Shown here piece after piece: positions 1 to 13,484 of a DNA stretch of 64,000 nucleotides. The stretch is from assembly GCA_028564675.1 (NCBI GenBank), contig JAOVVO010000037.1, positions 1 through 64,000 on the forward strand, in the 5' to 3' direction. The translations under genes and the position numbers were made by a program. The notes below the pieces were generated by a model that did not search any database, was not told where the DNA came from, and saw nothing but the letters and a program-made list of their open reading frames with translations. How positions within the stretch are numbered: position 1 is the first letter of the stretch; the number at the start of each line of letters is the position of its first letter. This DNA is from Onchocerca lupi (lineage: Eukaryota; Nematoda; Chromadorea; Rhabditida; Onchocercidae).

Positions 1-2060
1 CTATTTGCTTTGTTTTCTCAAACAAAGATAATTGGACTAAATTGGAGATTATTTATCAAAAAGATCACTTCCGCAGAAACGAACAACAACAACTCGCTTT
101 GAACTCATTTCTGAAAAATGGAGATGAATTACAAAGATCTCACACACATTTCTTCATTTGATTATATTTAGTAGTATGGATCAGTTAAAAGTGAAGATTG
201 CACATTGATCCAGTGATCATTTATGGTTCTTTTTTTTTGGAGGGGGGATTCTGTGAAAAAAGAAGGAAAATTCGGATAACAATAATCCGAATAAAGAATC
301 CTTACAAGAAGTTCACCAGAAACAAATTTTACAAAAAAACAAATCACTTTATTTAAAACTGTTCAAAAGAAAATATGTATTAAGCTGACTGTGTGAAATG
401 ATTGATAAACATTCCAGCAATATTCTCACGCACTTAATCTGAAATAAAGCTGAATTCATTATTCCAAACTTCACTTTTCGACATTATTCCAAAGTTCAAA
501 TTAATTCATATGTATTTTTAAAATTTTGAAAAATTCAACTCATTTATGGCTTCTAATAAATCTGTAAATACTGCAAGAAAACAGTATACCAGAATTGATT
601 GTATAAATTCAGTAGAAAAGACACCAAGTGAAGTTTTTTGCATTCTCGACATTGTTGAAAATATCAAAATACCAAATGATGAAAAAAACAGTTCAAAGTA
701 TGGAACACTACAGCTAACATTTATAAGCCCATAATTATTATATTACTTTGTAAATACAATTCATATTTAATTGATAGAACTGCACAATTTAATTGTAATT
801 CCTGCATTGTTAAGAATAAATAAATTCGGCTCTGTTAAATGCCATTTTAATACAATTTCAGTGCTCCGTGTTTTTTTGGAAGTTTATATTTATAAATGCA
901 AGGGCTTAGATCTTGACTAATAAATATGTGTTTCAACATAGTTACAGTAATTTAAAGTTTACTGTCCGAAAGCAAAACTACTGTAATATACCTCATGACA
1001 TACCTTATCAATGCAATATACCTACAAAAAAAAAAAGTACGAAAAGAATTCTGAGAAATTTCTGCTTTCTGCGCAACTTCAGCTACCGAGGTACTGAACA
1101 TTTATGAAGTAATTTTCAAAGCTTTTCTTCTTCTTCCTTATCTTTATATCAGTCTTCATTTCATTTACTAATTTTTTCTTTATTAAACTTTTTCATCTTT
1201 ATTGATTTAAGCTGAAGACTTTGAAATGTCTTTTTTTTTTTTTCAACTTATCTTTCAAATGGAAAGACTCCTTGGTTAAATAATAATTCGTGAGAGCTTT
1301 ATGCAAAGTGGATAAGCAAATCTTCTCGAATGATTGCTTGATTGCTGATTGTTCTCAAACTGTAGACAACAAACAAATAATTGAGTTTGCTATATTCAAG
1401 AACGAAACCTTTAAATAAGCGATAGTTAATTCGATATAAACAGCTAAAGAAGGACTCCAGAAATGATCATAAAAATTATGAATATAAAAAAAAAAATTGA
1501 AAAGATGAAGTAATTCCTGCAAACTAATCATTATATTCATTGTTATCAGAGCCAAAATTACTCCTGGAACAGAAAGAGTTTGTTTTCTTAGTGCAATTTT
1601 CTATCTGCTCGATAATGTTCCAGATTTTTTAACAGTAACTGTTGTGGCACATATACACAAATTCATATTTTTCAAACAATAATTCTTCTGTTTAGCGTCA
1701 ATCTTCCGATTAACCCCATCAAATTCAAAAAAAAAAAAAGGTAGAAATGTTATTTCGAGAAGAAAATATAAATTTAATAAAGTTTCAAAAGCCGAAAGGT
1801 CATAGTTCATTTATTAGCCATTGAATAAATATACTGCTAAAATTTGAAAAAAATTTGATTCTGGCAGATACATTACCCTGAACCTTTAAATAGCAAACAT
1901 CAACAATATTTCGCTCGCTTCACTTAAAGCGATATCAAATTCTATAACGTAAATAGATTTTTGCGAAAACGAGAAAAACTGCATTAGAATATCGAATATC
2001 AAATAATTTAATCGATAAAACTAGCAGAAAAAAGCACACGCAAATCATGCCAATAATAAG

Positions 2061-2300
2061 GATTCGTCTTGACAATTCTGTAACGCCAACTTTCTAACCT
2101 ACCTAACACGTGAATCTTATACGTTAATGTGAAAGTGGTATCTGTTGACAGAGATAGCTCACGTCTATAACAAGAGAGGATGATTCGTCTTGACAATTCT
2201 GCAGCATCAACCTTCTAACCTACCTAATACGTGAAATCATACACGTGAATGTGAAAGCGCATCTGAAAGCTGACAAAAATAGCTTACGGAGAGTTGATTC
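2061..2300. repeat. imperfect tandem duplication, 121-bp period
   Basis: Two head-to-tail copies start at 2061 and 2182. Both begin GATTCGTCTTGACAATTCTG and share the blocks TTCTAACCTACCTAA, ACGTGAA and TGTGAAAG in the same order. They differ by scattered substitutions, so the duplication is old. Confidence 0.8.
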
Positions 2301-2935
2301 AACGAATAGTGTAGATACATGATTGACGTAAATATTATTACATATGTACACAAACATACACATATAAATCCAAGAATGTCGCCTACTCGTCGTCATCTGT
2401 CTCACTTCGAGGAAATGTTTTCTAGTGGCAATTAAGTGTTTTGCACTTTTTTATTCCATTTCAATTTATCGACTTTTCGACAGCGTGTTTTTGCAAAAAA
2501 AAAGGAAACAATAATCGCAGCAACGTATACGAAATGAAAGAGCTTTTTTGGATGTTAGTTAAGTTCACGTAAAGTTCACTCAAGATAAATGAGTAAATTC
2601 AGTGAAACCGGGATATGCAAAGGAAAATTGATCTGAACGAAATTCAGAAGCATATTCATGAGTAAAAATTGATTAAAGTAAAATAAATGTTTTAAAATGA
2701 AATATACGAAATCTGACAATACAACCTAGAACTAGAACCAGTAAAGTGCAAAAAAATTATCGTTTCTACAATGTTATTCAGATTGACGAAACTTTTTCGA
2801 ATTATCAGATGCAATTTCCTTGACAGACAAGTAAGTTATTTGCAGTTGATAGCGCTATCGACCAACAAATTTAGACATATTTTTGATAATTAATCGAGAA
2901 GAGCAGCAGAAACATGTGCAACGTCCCTACATATG

Positions 2936-2937
<2 letters not shown>

Positions 2938-2967
<30 letters not shown>
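2938..2967. repeat. poly(A) run, 30 nt
   Basis: Uninterrupted run of 30 A in the intergenic region. Length is probably unreliable in the assembly. Confidence 0.9.
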
Positions 2968-2969
<2 letters not shown>

Positions 2970-4277
2970 TGCCAGCTTTGGCAAAGGATCGATTCAAATG
3001 GAAGGCTTAGGAATCAGTCTAAAAAGCATTATTCAAGCATCTGGTATTATTTATATTTTAAGAAAACTGCAAATATTAGCCAAGTAGTCCGCTTTGCAAC
3101 TGTATACTGTTGAAGTTTCACATTCTCTCAGATTATTTCATACCTTCATCGTCTGAAGGATGAATTTTAATGAAACTTCCAAATATTTCTAGTCCGACTT
3201 AACCGACTCATCCACATGGGTGTCATATGTTTCTAAATTTCAATAGGTTTCATCACTATTTCTTTAGTTGCTCCTGTCTTTCGACACGAAACATCCAGTG
3301 CTACCATAGATTGACAAGATCTACAATCATTAAGTTCTTCTAATTGAGAGGTGATGGATGGGAAGCTGTGGATCTAAAATAATTAAATGATGGATGAACT
3401 CGTCTTCAACGTATGCCTCCTGGGAATTAATTCACAATAAAAGTGCTTGCGACCAAGTAAACCAATAACTTTTGCTTGAGAAGTTTTCAGGACGAAACGC
3501 TAATTTCAGTAGAATCGAAGATCACAGTTAGTTAATTTGAAACAAAATTTTTTAATATGAAAGCAAGTTTGAACTTTAATTTTGCTGCAAATTAATCGCA
3601 ATGCCCTGGAATTTGCACATCCAACTGAACTTCATTCAATCGCTTTTTAAGGAGAAGATAAAGTTCACAAACATTCATCCAGTAAACTTCAAGTAGTTTA
3701 AACGCTACGGTGCAGCTGCATGACCAAGATTTACCGACAAAGCAAACATAAAAAAAGACCAATATTGAGAAACGCTAAATTTAATAACCTCGAGCATCAG
3801 CTCAGTATTATCAACTATTACTTGCTGAACAATGACACCGTCTGAGGTATTAAGTCTTCAATTACGGTATTCCATTTATTGATAAGTCCCTATTCACCAT
3901 CAGCAAATGCAGCATTCAGTGGAGCAATCATCAGAGGAGAAATGGAATCTGAACGAGTCATTTTTCAAACACCAGAACAATTTAATCAAAACCAGATTTA
4001 ACACTAAATCACCTGCAAGTTTAAAATTGTTAGTAGTGTTGCTGGCGGAAACAATATCAAAATGTGAAAACAATTCTATATTAAAAAAACAAGTCCAAAA
4101 ATAACATATAATATTTGCAAAAACAGTGAAAGTGTGATAGATAGCAATGATAACAGGAATGATAATGAGAACTAACTAAGTGACAAATGAGAAGACCTGA
4201 AAACCATTTCCCGCATCCATAAAAAAAAAAAAAAATCCCGTTTTACTGAATAAGTCAGTAAAAACGTGAAATTTTTC

Positions 4278-4279
<2 letters not shown>

Positions 4280-4325
<46 letters not shown>
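4280..4325. repeat. poly(T) run, 46 nt
   Basis: Uninterrupted run of 46 T downstream of the P5CR stop codon. It is one of several very long pure A/T tracts in this window. Confidence 0.9.
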
Positions 4326-4328
<3 letters not shown>

Positions 4329-4701
4329 GCGTGATGTCAGTGTAGTCGTAAATTTACATCTTTTATTCAAAAAGGAATGTTGTGCATAATACTTCAGCAG
4401 TTCAAATTTGAGCTAATGGAAAACAGAATAGATTTCTTCCACTTATTACATATGCTTAATATTCATTATATTTTAAAATAGTAAGAAACGTTACGAAAGT
4501 TACAAATGTACGAACATGTTTGCAAAAAAATATTGTAGTTGAAATAAAAAAGCATGAAAAAGTAAAAGTATAAATCGGCAAAATTAATTAAGCAATTTCG
4601 GCGCCTGAAATGCACTTAAGAATCAACCCAAACATTTTCCAGAACTGCGAGATGGTGAATTCTACAGAATCGGAGTGATTAAGTTTGTCGGAAACCAAAT
4701 T

Positions 4702-7700
4702 CTAAATATGTCCTGAACTCCGTTTTGTTGAAGCATGCACTGCTTCGATTAATGCCGAACGAAAACCTGGAAATAAGGAAAGGAATATAATTTTGAGTAA
4801 CAAACAATCTTGAAAGAATGCAACTGTAAGTAAAAAATGAGAACCATTTTTCTCTAATTCCTTAACACCGTATATCGTACTACCACCGGCAGAGCAAACG
4901 TCATCTTTTAAAGTAGCTGGATGTTTCGTTTCTTCTAAAACCATTTTTGCTGCTCCCTGTAACAATAAAGCTACATAAGTCAAATTTGCAGGACTTTATA
5001 AATTACAGCGAAATTCAGATTTCTTACAAATACGGCGCAAACATATATATAAAATGTGCATTTTATAAGGCATTCTGTATTTCCTTTATGCATCCATGTG
5101 TATCAAGTGTTTCGCACTTCTCACCAGTTTATTTCTCTCTTGAAGATTTTTTTTTTTTTTATTTCTCTCTAAAACCGTTCAAGTTCGCAAAAAATGATAC
5201 AGTATTCCGAACAATTACGAACTTTCCCCAAAATCACATCGCCTGGAATCAAGGTAGTTTCACATCTTCAAGATTGTGAAAGCAAGATTAAGAAAAAAAG
5301 TTAGAAAAATGTTTTTCATTAGTCACTATTTAAGGAATTATCACAGCACTTGCCTTGCCATATTCAACTTTTTGCTAAACTGTCATTAGCCACATATATG
5401 CAATAAATATCACTATATATAAGCAATAATTGATGTTAGCAATACATATTTTCGATGGATATGATGCGGAATGTATGCATACGATATCGCATATTTTTGA
5501 CACACCAGATAAACACTATTCATAAACCGAAACCGGAAATATCTTTTCAATGTTAATTCGTATAAATAAAACCATTCAGTGTGGCAAGTCTATCAATAAG
5601 CATTTCATAGACGTAGAAGAAAATGCACACTACGTGAACCGGGTAAGGTACATTGGACTTCTGAGAACTAAGTAAGGACAAATTAATTATTCAGCAAAAC
5701 GAGCTCGACATTTTATTCCACCAGAATAATGAGCGTTATTGTCGTAAAGAAAAAGAAAAAGCCTAAGTAATATGAATGGCCTCTTATATAAATCTGCAAA
5801 CACACACAAAAACGCATAAAAATAAATATTTCAAGCAATTTACCATAACAGTCTGAGCAGCTAATTTTATTGAAGTTGTTCGATCAATACCACCAAGGAC
5901 ACCCCCATCAGACAATGCTTCGATTGCCATGAATATCTGAAATTCAGCAATGTTATAATTTTTCACGTTTTGCGATGAAATCCTACCAGTGAAATCTAAG
6001 AGGATTTTTTTTTTTCAAGCTCACTTTCCCAAAATGAGGAAAGAGAATCGAGATATAACTGCAAATTAGAATAATAAGGCGACATAAGCAGAACATCTAC
6101 AGAGGAAACATTCTCGAAGGAACGGTATCAAAACTAACAAAAGCTGGTCCACATCCTGCGATTGCTGTAGCAGCATCAAATGATTTTTCACTGATTACCG
6201 AACAAGTACCAACATGATGCATCATGCACTCAATTAAATCAATCTATAAAAGAGCTACAGTGCAACAGCTGAAATTTGATATCATATTTTGACAAAAAAA
6301 ATTGAAAAAAAAAATAAATAAATGTGCTTTAAAATCATTTCGTTTTCTTCTTATGACAACCGCTACTTACTTAGAGATTCAATAAATAAGAACATTTAAA
6401 AAAAAAAAAACAGTATTCGGGACCTTTTCTTGCTGCAGGTATGAGCTATAGCACATGACCGATGCTCCAGAACATACAGTAACCGGAAGATTTGGCATTA
6501 GACGTACCAATCCACGTTCTGAGATATAACCTTTAGCCGCAACCTCAAATTCTTTTAAAATTATCACGCAGATTAGAAATATCCCACCAAATAAACCAAA
6601 GAAGACAGACACATTTTCTTAAAAGTTACAAGACTGTAAAAACTATGCGTCTGATTATTATATCACACTAAGAAAATGAGATTTTTTTTCTGATCCCTTC
6701 ATTTTGTTCCTAATCATGTTTTGGAAAATTTGTTTATTTTTTCATGCGTTCATCTCAAAATTTCGACTTGAGAAGTTTGTTAATTCATCTCGATTATCAG
6801 AATGTATCTATTAAAAAAATTTCAGCATTAAAAATCCTGCCATTAACAACGAATTTCTGAAACAACATTAAAAAAAATATACTTCTCTCTCCAATGTTTT
6901 TACGTCAACTCCACCCATAACAGAAATAATTAATGGAGTATTTATAAACGCATTACTGCTCAGCTCGTTCAACATTGCTGTGCGCATCTCTGGCTTTACC
7001 GACAAAAAAACAATTCCTGGAAATCATGGTATTTTTAATGTTTTAATGATTTTCCATTCAAGATACGAAGAATCACTATTAAATTTCTCCAATTTCACAA
7101 TACTGAAATGAAGGAATTAAATAAAATGGAGTGACAAAAACATGCAGAAAAAGAAAAAAGAAATAATTGGAACAAAACAGCAAAAATTTGTAGTTTGATC
7201 ATAACGAAATTTCTATGCTTCGTAATATTTACGAGAACTAGTTCCATGTAAAAAATATGCGACAAACATTAGCGATAAATTCACATTATTTAAATTGTTA
7301 TTACGAACCCATTTGACTTATTCGAGCCAAATATCTTGTTAAATGCTTTATTTATTTATGTGAATAAAAAAATCCAATGGTCTAGGATGTACACAGAAGC
7401 GTATAAAATTTGAAATGGAGTTTAACTTTACAAATTACACTAATTATTATCAAGGAATAGTATATACTGCTAATGGTACCATGAATGCAAAAAAGTAGTG
7501 CATACCTTGACCATGATCTCGAATCAGAATATCACTGGATGTGTACACATTTTCATATCCCAACTCCTGCAATTTGAATTCCTCAGTAAAATGTTTGTAA
7601 TTTATAATAAAAGGCACTCTAAACATAAATTATGGCAAGTAAATCTATATTTATAAACCTTTCACGAAATCTAACAAATATATAATACCTTCCATCGCTG

Positions 7701-8296
7701 TGCAGATGATTCTGTTTTAACACTGACGGCAACGTCATCTTTAGTTATGAGACCTGAAAGACATACAACTGTTACAGCATTTCAATATTGATCTGTACAA
7801 TGATACAGTTACAGGCAAACTTTTTTAATCGATAAAGCCTCTCCTTTGACAGCAACAAAACAAAATTAACAGCTAAAAATTAATAAAAAATAAAACATGA
7901 TTATTTGGTGCGGTTAGATTTGATCTGATATTATGGAATTACATAAAGTAAGTCTGAAGATCAACAGAAAAGGGGCCTATAGTATCCATATAAAGTACCC
8001 AATCTCTTGTCAATATTCTGAATTAAATTTGAAAGATATTCAATGCAACTTACCAGCAGATTCAAAACCAGAGATGAGAGCGGTTGCCATCTTACCGCCA
8101 CCAATAAAAGTCAACTTCGGTTCCAAATCAGCATTTTCAAACAACATTTGCAGATTTGTAGGGCCATTCTTAACACTCTTCAAATCTTTCTGAACATTTC
8201 AATAATATATATAAATGCAGAATAATGATTTTATTTTGACCAACTCAAAAGTAAGCTGTAAATATCTGAAGAACTTACACTCATTTCTGAAGTCAT
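4702..8296 (-). CDS. pycr: pyrroline-5-carboxylate reductase (P5CR)
   Basis: NAD(P)H-dependent reduction of pyrroline-5-carboxylate to proline, the last step of proline synthesis. Ten exons: 8279-8296, 8054-8189, 7689-7753, 7506-7566, 6883-7016, 6424-6543, 6139-6243, 5844-5936, 4845-4956 and 4702-4766; 302 residues, against about 270-320 in the family. A roughly 30-residue N-terminal extension precedes the dinucleotide-binding loop FIGGGKMA (34-41). SVKPEM (~100) and RLMPNLP match family motifs. The C-terminal dimerisation helices carry LAAQTV, GAAKMVLE and LKDDVCSAGGSTI (~260-272). Odd points: the usual SGSGPAY is AGCGPAF (207-213) and SPGG is SAGG. The exon 6 donor reads GTCCCG and its acceptor TTTGAG. 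Both are weak sites, but phase and length fit the family exactly. Confidence 0.93.
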
Positions 8297-8334
8297 ATTT
8301 CAGGTTTTATGCATCATCTGTATCAGCACCTTTA

Positions 8335-8338
8335 TCTG
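8335..8338 (-). other. likely trans-splice acceptor of P5CR
   Basis: On the minus strand the sequence ATCATTTCAG ends at 8336, followed by a leader of about 39 nt to the ATG at 8294-8296. No upstream coding exon is seen, so a spliced leader is the simplest reading. Confidence 0.45.
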
Positions 8339-9651
8339 AAATGATAGTGATTAGATATAAAAACAAAATTATTTCGCTGTTAGCGAAATTATAGAAATAA
8401 GATATATGACCTTCGTAATGTAATTTCACATCCCATTTCTTGTCTATTCAAAAATTCATGTATGAAGCGATTCTTACGTAATAGTAAGATGAAACAGAAT
8501 CTCATGCGAAGATTCTCCGTACCGCGGATTCCATTTCCCCTCCGATTCCACCCGCACTTCGTTGCAACTCGGACGGAAACCTGCAAACCACGTGGAATCT
8601 GAATGAGAAATAATGATAGGGAGTGTTGGTCGCATAAAATGATCGTGTTTATTGCAAATCAATGATGCATTCAGATCGTACCGTTTTTGCACTGTCTCTT
8701 TTACATTTGCATATCTTATCACTTTCTTAATCAGCGTTGTTTCTGTAAGCCGTGAATGATTGCAACATTTTGCTGCTCAGTAATTTTTCGATAGCCACTT
8801 ACTTGCATTTCCTCTGTCAGGACTTTGATGTTGAAATAAAACTCTAATTTTCCACGAATGATCGATTAAAGGAAATACTATGTTGTATCATTAAGACACT
8901 CGTTCGTAGGAAAAGAGGAGAAAAGTTTCAAATCGGTAAAGGATTTTCCTTAGTAATGATATTAAAAAGTGAAGACTTCAGTGTTCATAATCCTTGTTAT
9001 TTGCACTATTGTTTTGTTAATTGTGATTCGATTAAGTATTTGTCATCTGGCTCATCATCGATATCACTAGCTATTCATTGATTCGCTTTTTCTTGCGCCA
9101 TTTCACAGAGTGGGGAATGATTTCATTTCCAATATTCCGCCTGCCAACCTGACGCATCTATGTAAAAGCATATATTTCCTTCAAAGAATATTTCTCTCTG
9201 GTTAATAATTTATCCTACATTAGTTCTAGGTTATATATTATACATCAAAATATAATCTGATGAAGTAATTCCTGAAAAAATTTTAATAAAGATTTCATTA
9301 AAAGTTTCTCCATTGTTGAAAACACGAAATATTTCATTGTTGTCTCAACAATGATTTATATAGTGAAGGATATGCGAATCAATTAGTGATTAAGTGTGAA
9401 GAAAGCAAACTCAATGATTTTTGAGCTTTGAGATGAATTCTTTCAACGTCTGAAAAACTTTCTGCATTTAGCAGGAAAATGCGATCGAGAAGATATAAGA
9501 AGAGTAAATGACGTGCGAGGAAGTATGGAAGGAGCGGGTGGTGTTGAAAAAACCGAAATATTTTTATAGGATATCCTTACATACAGAAATATTTCAAACA
9601 AACAAACTTTTGATTTTCCCATTATGCTAGGCTTTTGACCTTTGCACTAAA

Positions 9652-9772
9652 TTAACATGTAAATTGTGCTGTGGTTGACAAGGAGCAAAGTTCCTTTATA
9701 TTAAAATTTGTTGTAAATTAACTTCCTTTACGCTACAAGTTAACATGTAAATTGTACTTGGATTAACATGTA
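9652..9772. repeat. short direct repeats TTAACATGTAAATTGT
   Basis: The 16-mer occurs at 9652-9667 and 9740-9755, with a third partial copy (TTAACATGTA) at 9763-9772. The core AACATGT is nearly palindromic. Confidence 0.7.
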
Positions 9773-12355
9773 GTATACAAACTCTCACTGTGTGGAGAGT
9801 TAAGATCATCATTTGGATCGTAAGCATTAGAACGAAAATAAACCTGAATCAAATGAAACAGAACTCTCAAAGAATGTTCGAGGAGCAATTAATCGATTGA
9901 ACAATAATGAAGAAAATCTACGATCGATCTGCTAGTGTTGTTTTCGGATAACTATCTCTCTTTAATATAAGATCAAAATTAATCCCAGCATCAATCAATA
10001 AAACTTCTGCATCCATTCGTCTGAACAACCAAGCATCGAGAAACTTTTACGACAAACAGATGGCGATAATTAATTTATGAGATTGTCTTGATGCTACAGA
10101 GAATTCGAGGTAATCTGCTGAGATAATCTCCCAACTTTTTATGCATAAATTATGTTCATTTCAATGTAAACTGTGATTCTAAAATGAACTTTAAGATAGC
10201 CAGCTAGAACCTAATTTTAGAGCACATATTAGTCGATAAAAGTACGCTGTTGTCATTTGATTGAATTAATGAATCTTCAGGTATAACACCAACTTCATTT
10301 GATTTGTACGAATTTTGCCTGTTAGTTGATATTTTCAGAGTTCTCGTAGCTCTTGCGATCGCATTCGCGCTAGAAGTTGAAACTGATGCATCTGCGAGCT
10401 TCCAAAGAAACTCAAGCATCAGAAACTGCGAGAATGTTCGGTTTCACAACTGCTTTTACAACAACTCAAACTCGAGTTTTTGTCTAGCTAATTCAAATAT
10501 TGGTTTGTATTAGTAGAACATCACAATGGTTATGTTCATGCATATATGTCATAGTCATGTAGTCTGTCAAAATGTTGTCTTGACGCAGATAAAACGTCGT
10601 GTGTGGTCTCTGAGCTCTTCAGGTGTGGTCTGCTTGCGACGGCTGAACAGCAATGTGGCAATATGAGTTCACTTCACAGGACAGCGGAGCAAACGAAACA
10701 AACTTATTATTATTGTTACGCATTATCGAAAAGAATCGTTATGCTTTTTCCTTGCGACGACTATAGGTCTCATGAAATTTACGAATAATGGTTTTCTTTT
10801 CCTATTTTTTCCTGAAGGTTATTAACTAGCGTTTCTTACGAAAAAGTGGTTGGAAATTTAGAAAAAGCCGCGAAACTACTTGGCATTTTTACAACAATTG
10901 ATCTTGTTGTTGTAACTGTTAGGAAAACGAGCATATGAATTATTCTGCATTAGAAGCACTCAGGATATGGACGAGAGGCATGACAGAAGTTTGATTTATC
11001 CGTAAACGATTGATCAAGAAGACCTGATTTTACAATCAAACTTGTTGTGTCTTGCACTGGATAGATAAAGCGTTCTGATGATGTGTTGAAGTGAAAAATA
11101 AATTTTGAATTCGCTGTGTAATGGAACAAGATTTTCATGATCAGATAGGCAAAGTTTTGGGAATAGAAAATAATGTCGAGATTATTTGTGAAGGATAGTA
11201 CAAATGACTCAATTTTTGATCGGATAAAAATAATTTCAAATCATTTAGCACTATCGGTTGAGTGTCACCATTGCAAGCATTTTGTTATTGTTGATATGGA
11301 GCTTTTAGATAAGCTGTGATTCTGGTTTAATTATTGTGAACTTCTGTTGGTAGTGATTCAAGTAATCATTCTGAACTTATTACCGGTTGGACGAACAAGC
11401 ACAGATTTTTCTTTTACCCGAAACAGTTCGGTTCATGGGATACTCAATACAATGCGTTTCCTAAGTTTTCTCTAAAACTGCTTACCTGATGAAAATAAAA
11501 TAGATCAACCGACAGCAGTCAAGAGTTTCATTTTATTCATTGGTCGAGAACCTTTCTTATGCAGTGAGCAAAATTTTTGAAGGAATGCGATATAATCTCT
11601 CGCGTCTACTTCATGTAAACATTTGCTAATTCAGATCGAAATTAGATTTAACGGATTCGTGCAACATCTGTGCCAATCTTTCTACTATTAACCATTTCAG
11701 TATTGCATGTTCGTCCTATGTTTTAAAACTCATGGATTTCATTTGCATTCTCAGGAAGATCTGAAGAAGACGGAGTGAGCATAGAATGTAAGGAGAAAAT
11801 CTCCCGGGAATGAAACTTTTTTTCAGTAATTTTTAGAGAGAGATGGAGACCTGAGGTACGATGAACAATCCTCAAGTCAGAAACAGAAAAAGTGACATCA
11901 CATACAAATCTCCATGCTTGTGCATTGATTCCATGCCCCAATTTTCATCCTCAAAGTTTGGCTTCCTATTTATTCTCCACTCCTATCCGATCCACCACTT
12001 ATATCTTATATTCAGTCGCTATCCGTCATCTATTCTAGCAAAAGTTTCTTAATAGCATCTTGTAAATTCATTGCTGCATCCTGCATAATAATTATCAAGT
12101 AAAGTTAATTTATTTAAATGATTTATGCTATGATCTTCACATCAGACAGTCTCAGATTGTCGAAAATACAGCAGTTTTTCTCAAGAATTTCCACTAATTG
12201 GTGAACTAATATTTTAATGAATGTTCGTTACAGTTATTGTATGAAACTCTTCATCAAAGGTAAACAGTTTTAAGCAGATAGAGGTATCAGATGCAACTGC
12301 ATTGCTAAGGCAGCTAGGTATTAGTAAGGAACTTTTACATAACGAAGCCGCATGC

Positions 12356-12820
12356 TCATAAAGGATATCTGATACCGTTGCACTCAGTATAAACGTATGA
12401 ATTATTTGCCAAAATATATTTTATCTCATGTAATTCCAATCCTCGGAACCTCTCAAAATGAAAGATTTGGAGCTCTATGAATCCAACGTAGCTCCCTAGC
12501 TTAAGAACGCTATCAGCACAAAGCGGCCAATATGGAGGCCAATACTTCAAAAGATAACCACAATTCTGGAAGATATAGGTTGAACTAACCACAATTCTGG
12601 AAGATATAGGTTGAACTACCTTAAAGTTTCATTCCGTGGAAAATATGTCAGATGGTTTTTTATCAAAGGATAACGACCAACCAGAGATGTGCATAAACTG
12701 TTGCAATATTTGAAAAAAATCCGCAAAATTATGAAAGCCTGTCGGTGCATCAAATCTATCCTTTGACTTCCATAAAAGAATATCCCAATTTGCCCGTCTT
12801 CCGGCTTGTTTCTCATGCAT
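12356..12820 (-). pseudogene. decayed unidentified reading frame
   Basis: About 150 codons on the minus strand read in one frame with a single internal TGA (after SDIFSTE, near 12629). The segment is more GC-rich than its surroundings. The first part, around WDILLWKSKDRFDAP and FADFFQILQQFM, and the second part, around FHFERFRGLELHEIK, both look protein-like. I recognise no family. The frame contains a perfect 31-bp tandem duplication that is not a multiple of three, so the duplication shifted the frame or is unrelated to coding. It may be a dead gene or transposon relic. Confidence 0.3.
12556..12617. repeat. perfect 31-bp tandem duplication
   Basis: Two identical adjacent copies (12556-12586 and 12587-12617), each starting AACCACAATTCTGG and ending GGTTGAACT. 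Perfect identity implies a recent duplication or an assembly artefact. Confidence 0.9.
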
Positions 12821-13408
12821 TACAGATAGATTACTAATGCGAATGACAGTAACGTCATAAGAATGCCATCACATCGATCGGAAGAGAGTGATAAATTAAA
12901 AAATTGATAAATAAATTAATTATAAAACTGCGTTAATCACAGAAATACTGAGTACAAGAGCTTGCAACTTTTTTTTTTTCATCCCGATGAGGAAGTCCTT
13001 ACTTTTAAAGCGTGTTGTTTGTGCAACCAAAATAAACACAATGGTACAAATGAAACCATAAATTAAAGTTATTACGAAGTAGATGTTGGAAACATAGGGT
13101 ATGAAAAATAATTATATATCAACATAATAAAATTGCTGGTCATTAAACAACCAAATGAACATTGTTCGAGATAACGAAAAAAGGAATGATTGCTAAAGAT
13201 ATGGTATGTAGTCATTATTAAATGAATAAAACCAAAGTATCACAGAATTACTTTTTTTTTGCGGTATTTACTACATTAAATTTCCTTTTAAGCAATGTAA
13301 CAGTTTCTCTAAAAGTTATATTCTGCAATAACTTCATAGTCTTCAATGTAATCCATGATTCCAATATTTTCATTTTCCGCCACATATGATGATTACATTT
13401 AAAAAAAA

Positions 13409-13422
13409 TATATATATATATA
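13409..13422. repeat. (TA)n microsatellite
   Basis: Short alternating AT tract just downstream of the plastin stop codon. Confidence 0.8.
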
Positions 13423-13484
13423 GGGCACATTAATAACATCAAGATCAATAGGGTAGAAACGTCAGCTTGGAATTCCAGCAATTT

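Larger units (their letters stand above)
1..4701. other. intergenic, no convincing gene
   Basis: AT-rich DNA left of the P5CR gene. It holds a diverged 121-bp tandem duplication (2061-2300), an A30 run, a T46 run and a possible decayed transposase fragment near 3300-3500. A 62-codon frame at 546-734 (+) and a 65-codon frame at 3907-4104 (+) have no recognisable product. The second follows a good acceptor (ATGCAG at 3907-3912) and has a protein-like composition, so it could be an orphan terminal exon. I could not connect it to other exons. Confidence 0.6.
8297..13484. other. intergenic between P5CR and plastin
   Basis: 5.2 kb lie between two minus-strand genes. A locally GC-rich block at 8500-8620, open in two minus frames, lies just upstream of P5CR and may be its promoter or a non-coding first exon. 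Short direct repeats lie at 9652-9772. A GC-richer segment at 10300-10500 is open on both strands. The + frame at 10304-10513 starts with a signal-peptide-like hydrophobic stretch (VLVALAIAFAL), but no gene model could be closed. A decayed frame lies at 12356-12830. The rest shows nothing recognisable. Confidence 0.6.

Noticed and set aside
4947..5279. 110-codon + strand frame
   Set aside because: It overlaps the penultimate P5CR exon and the intron before it on the opposite strand, and its sequence is not protein-like.
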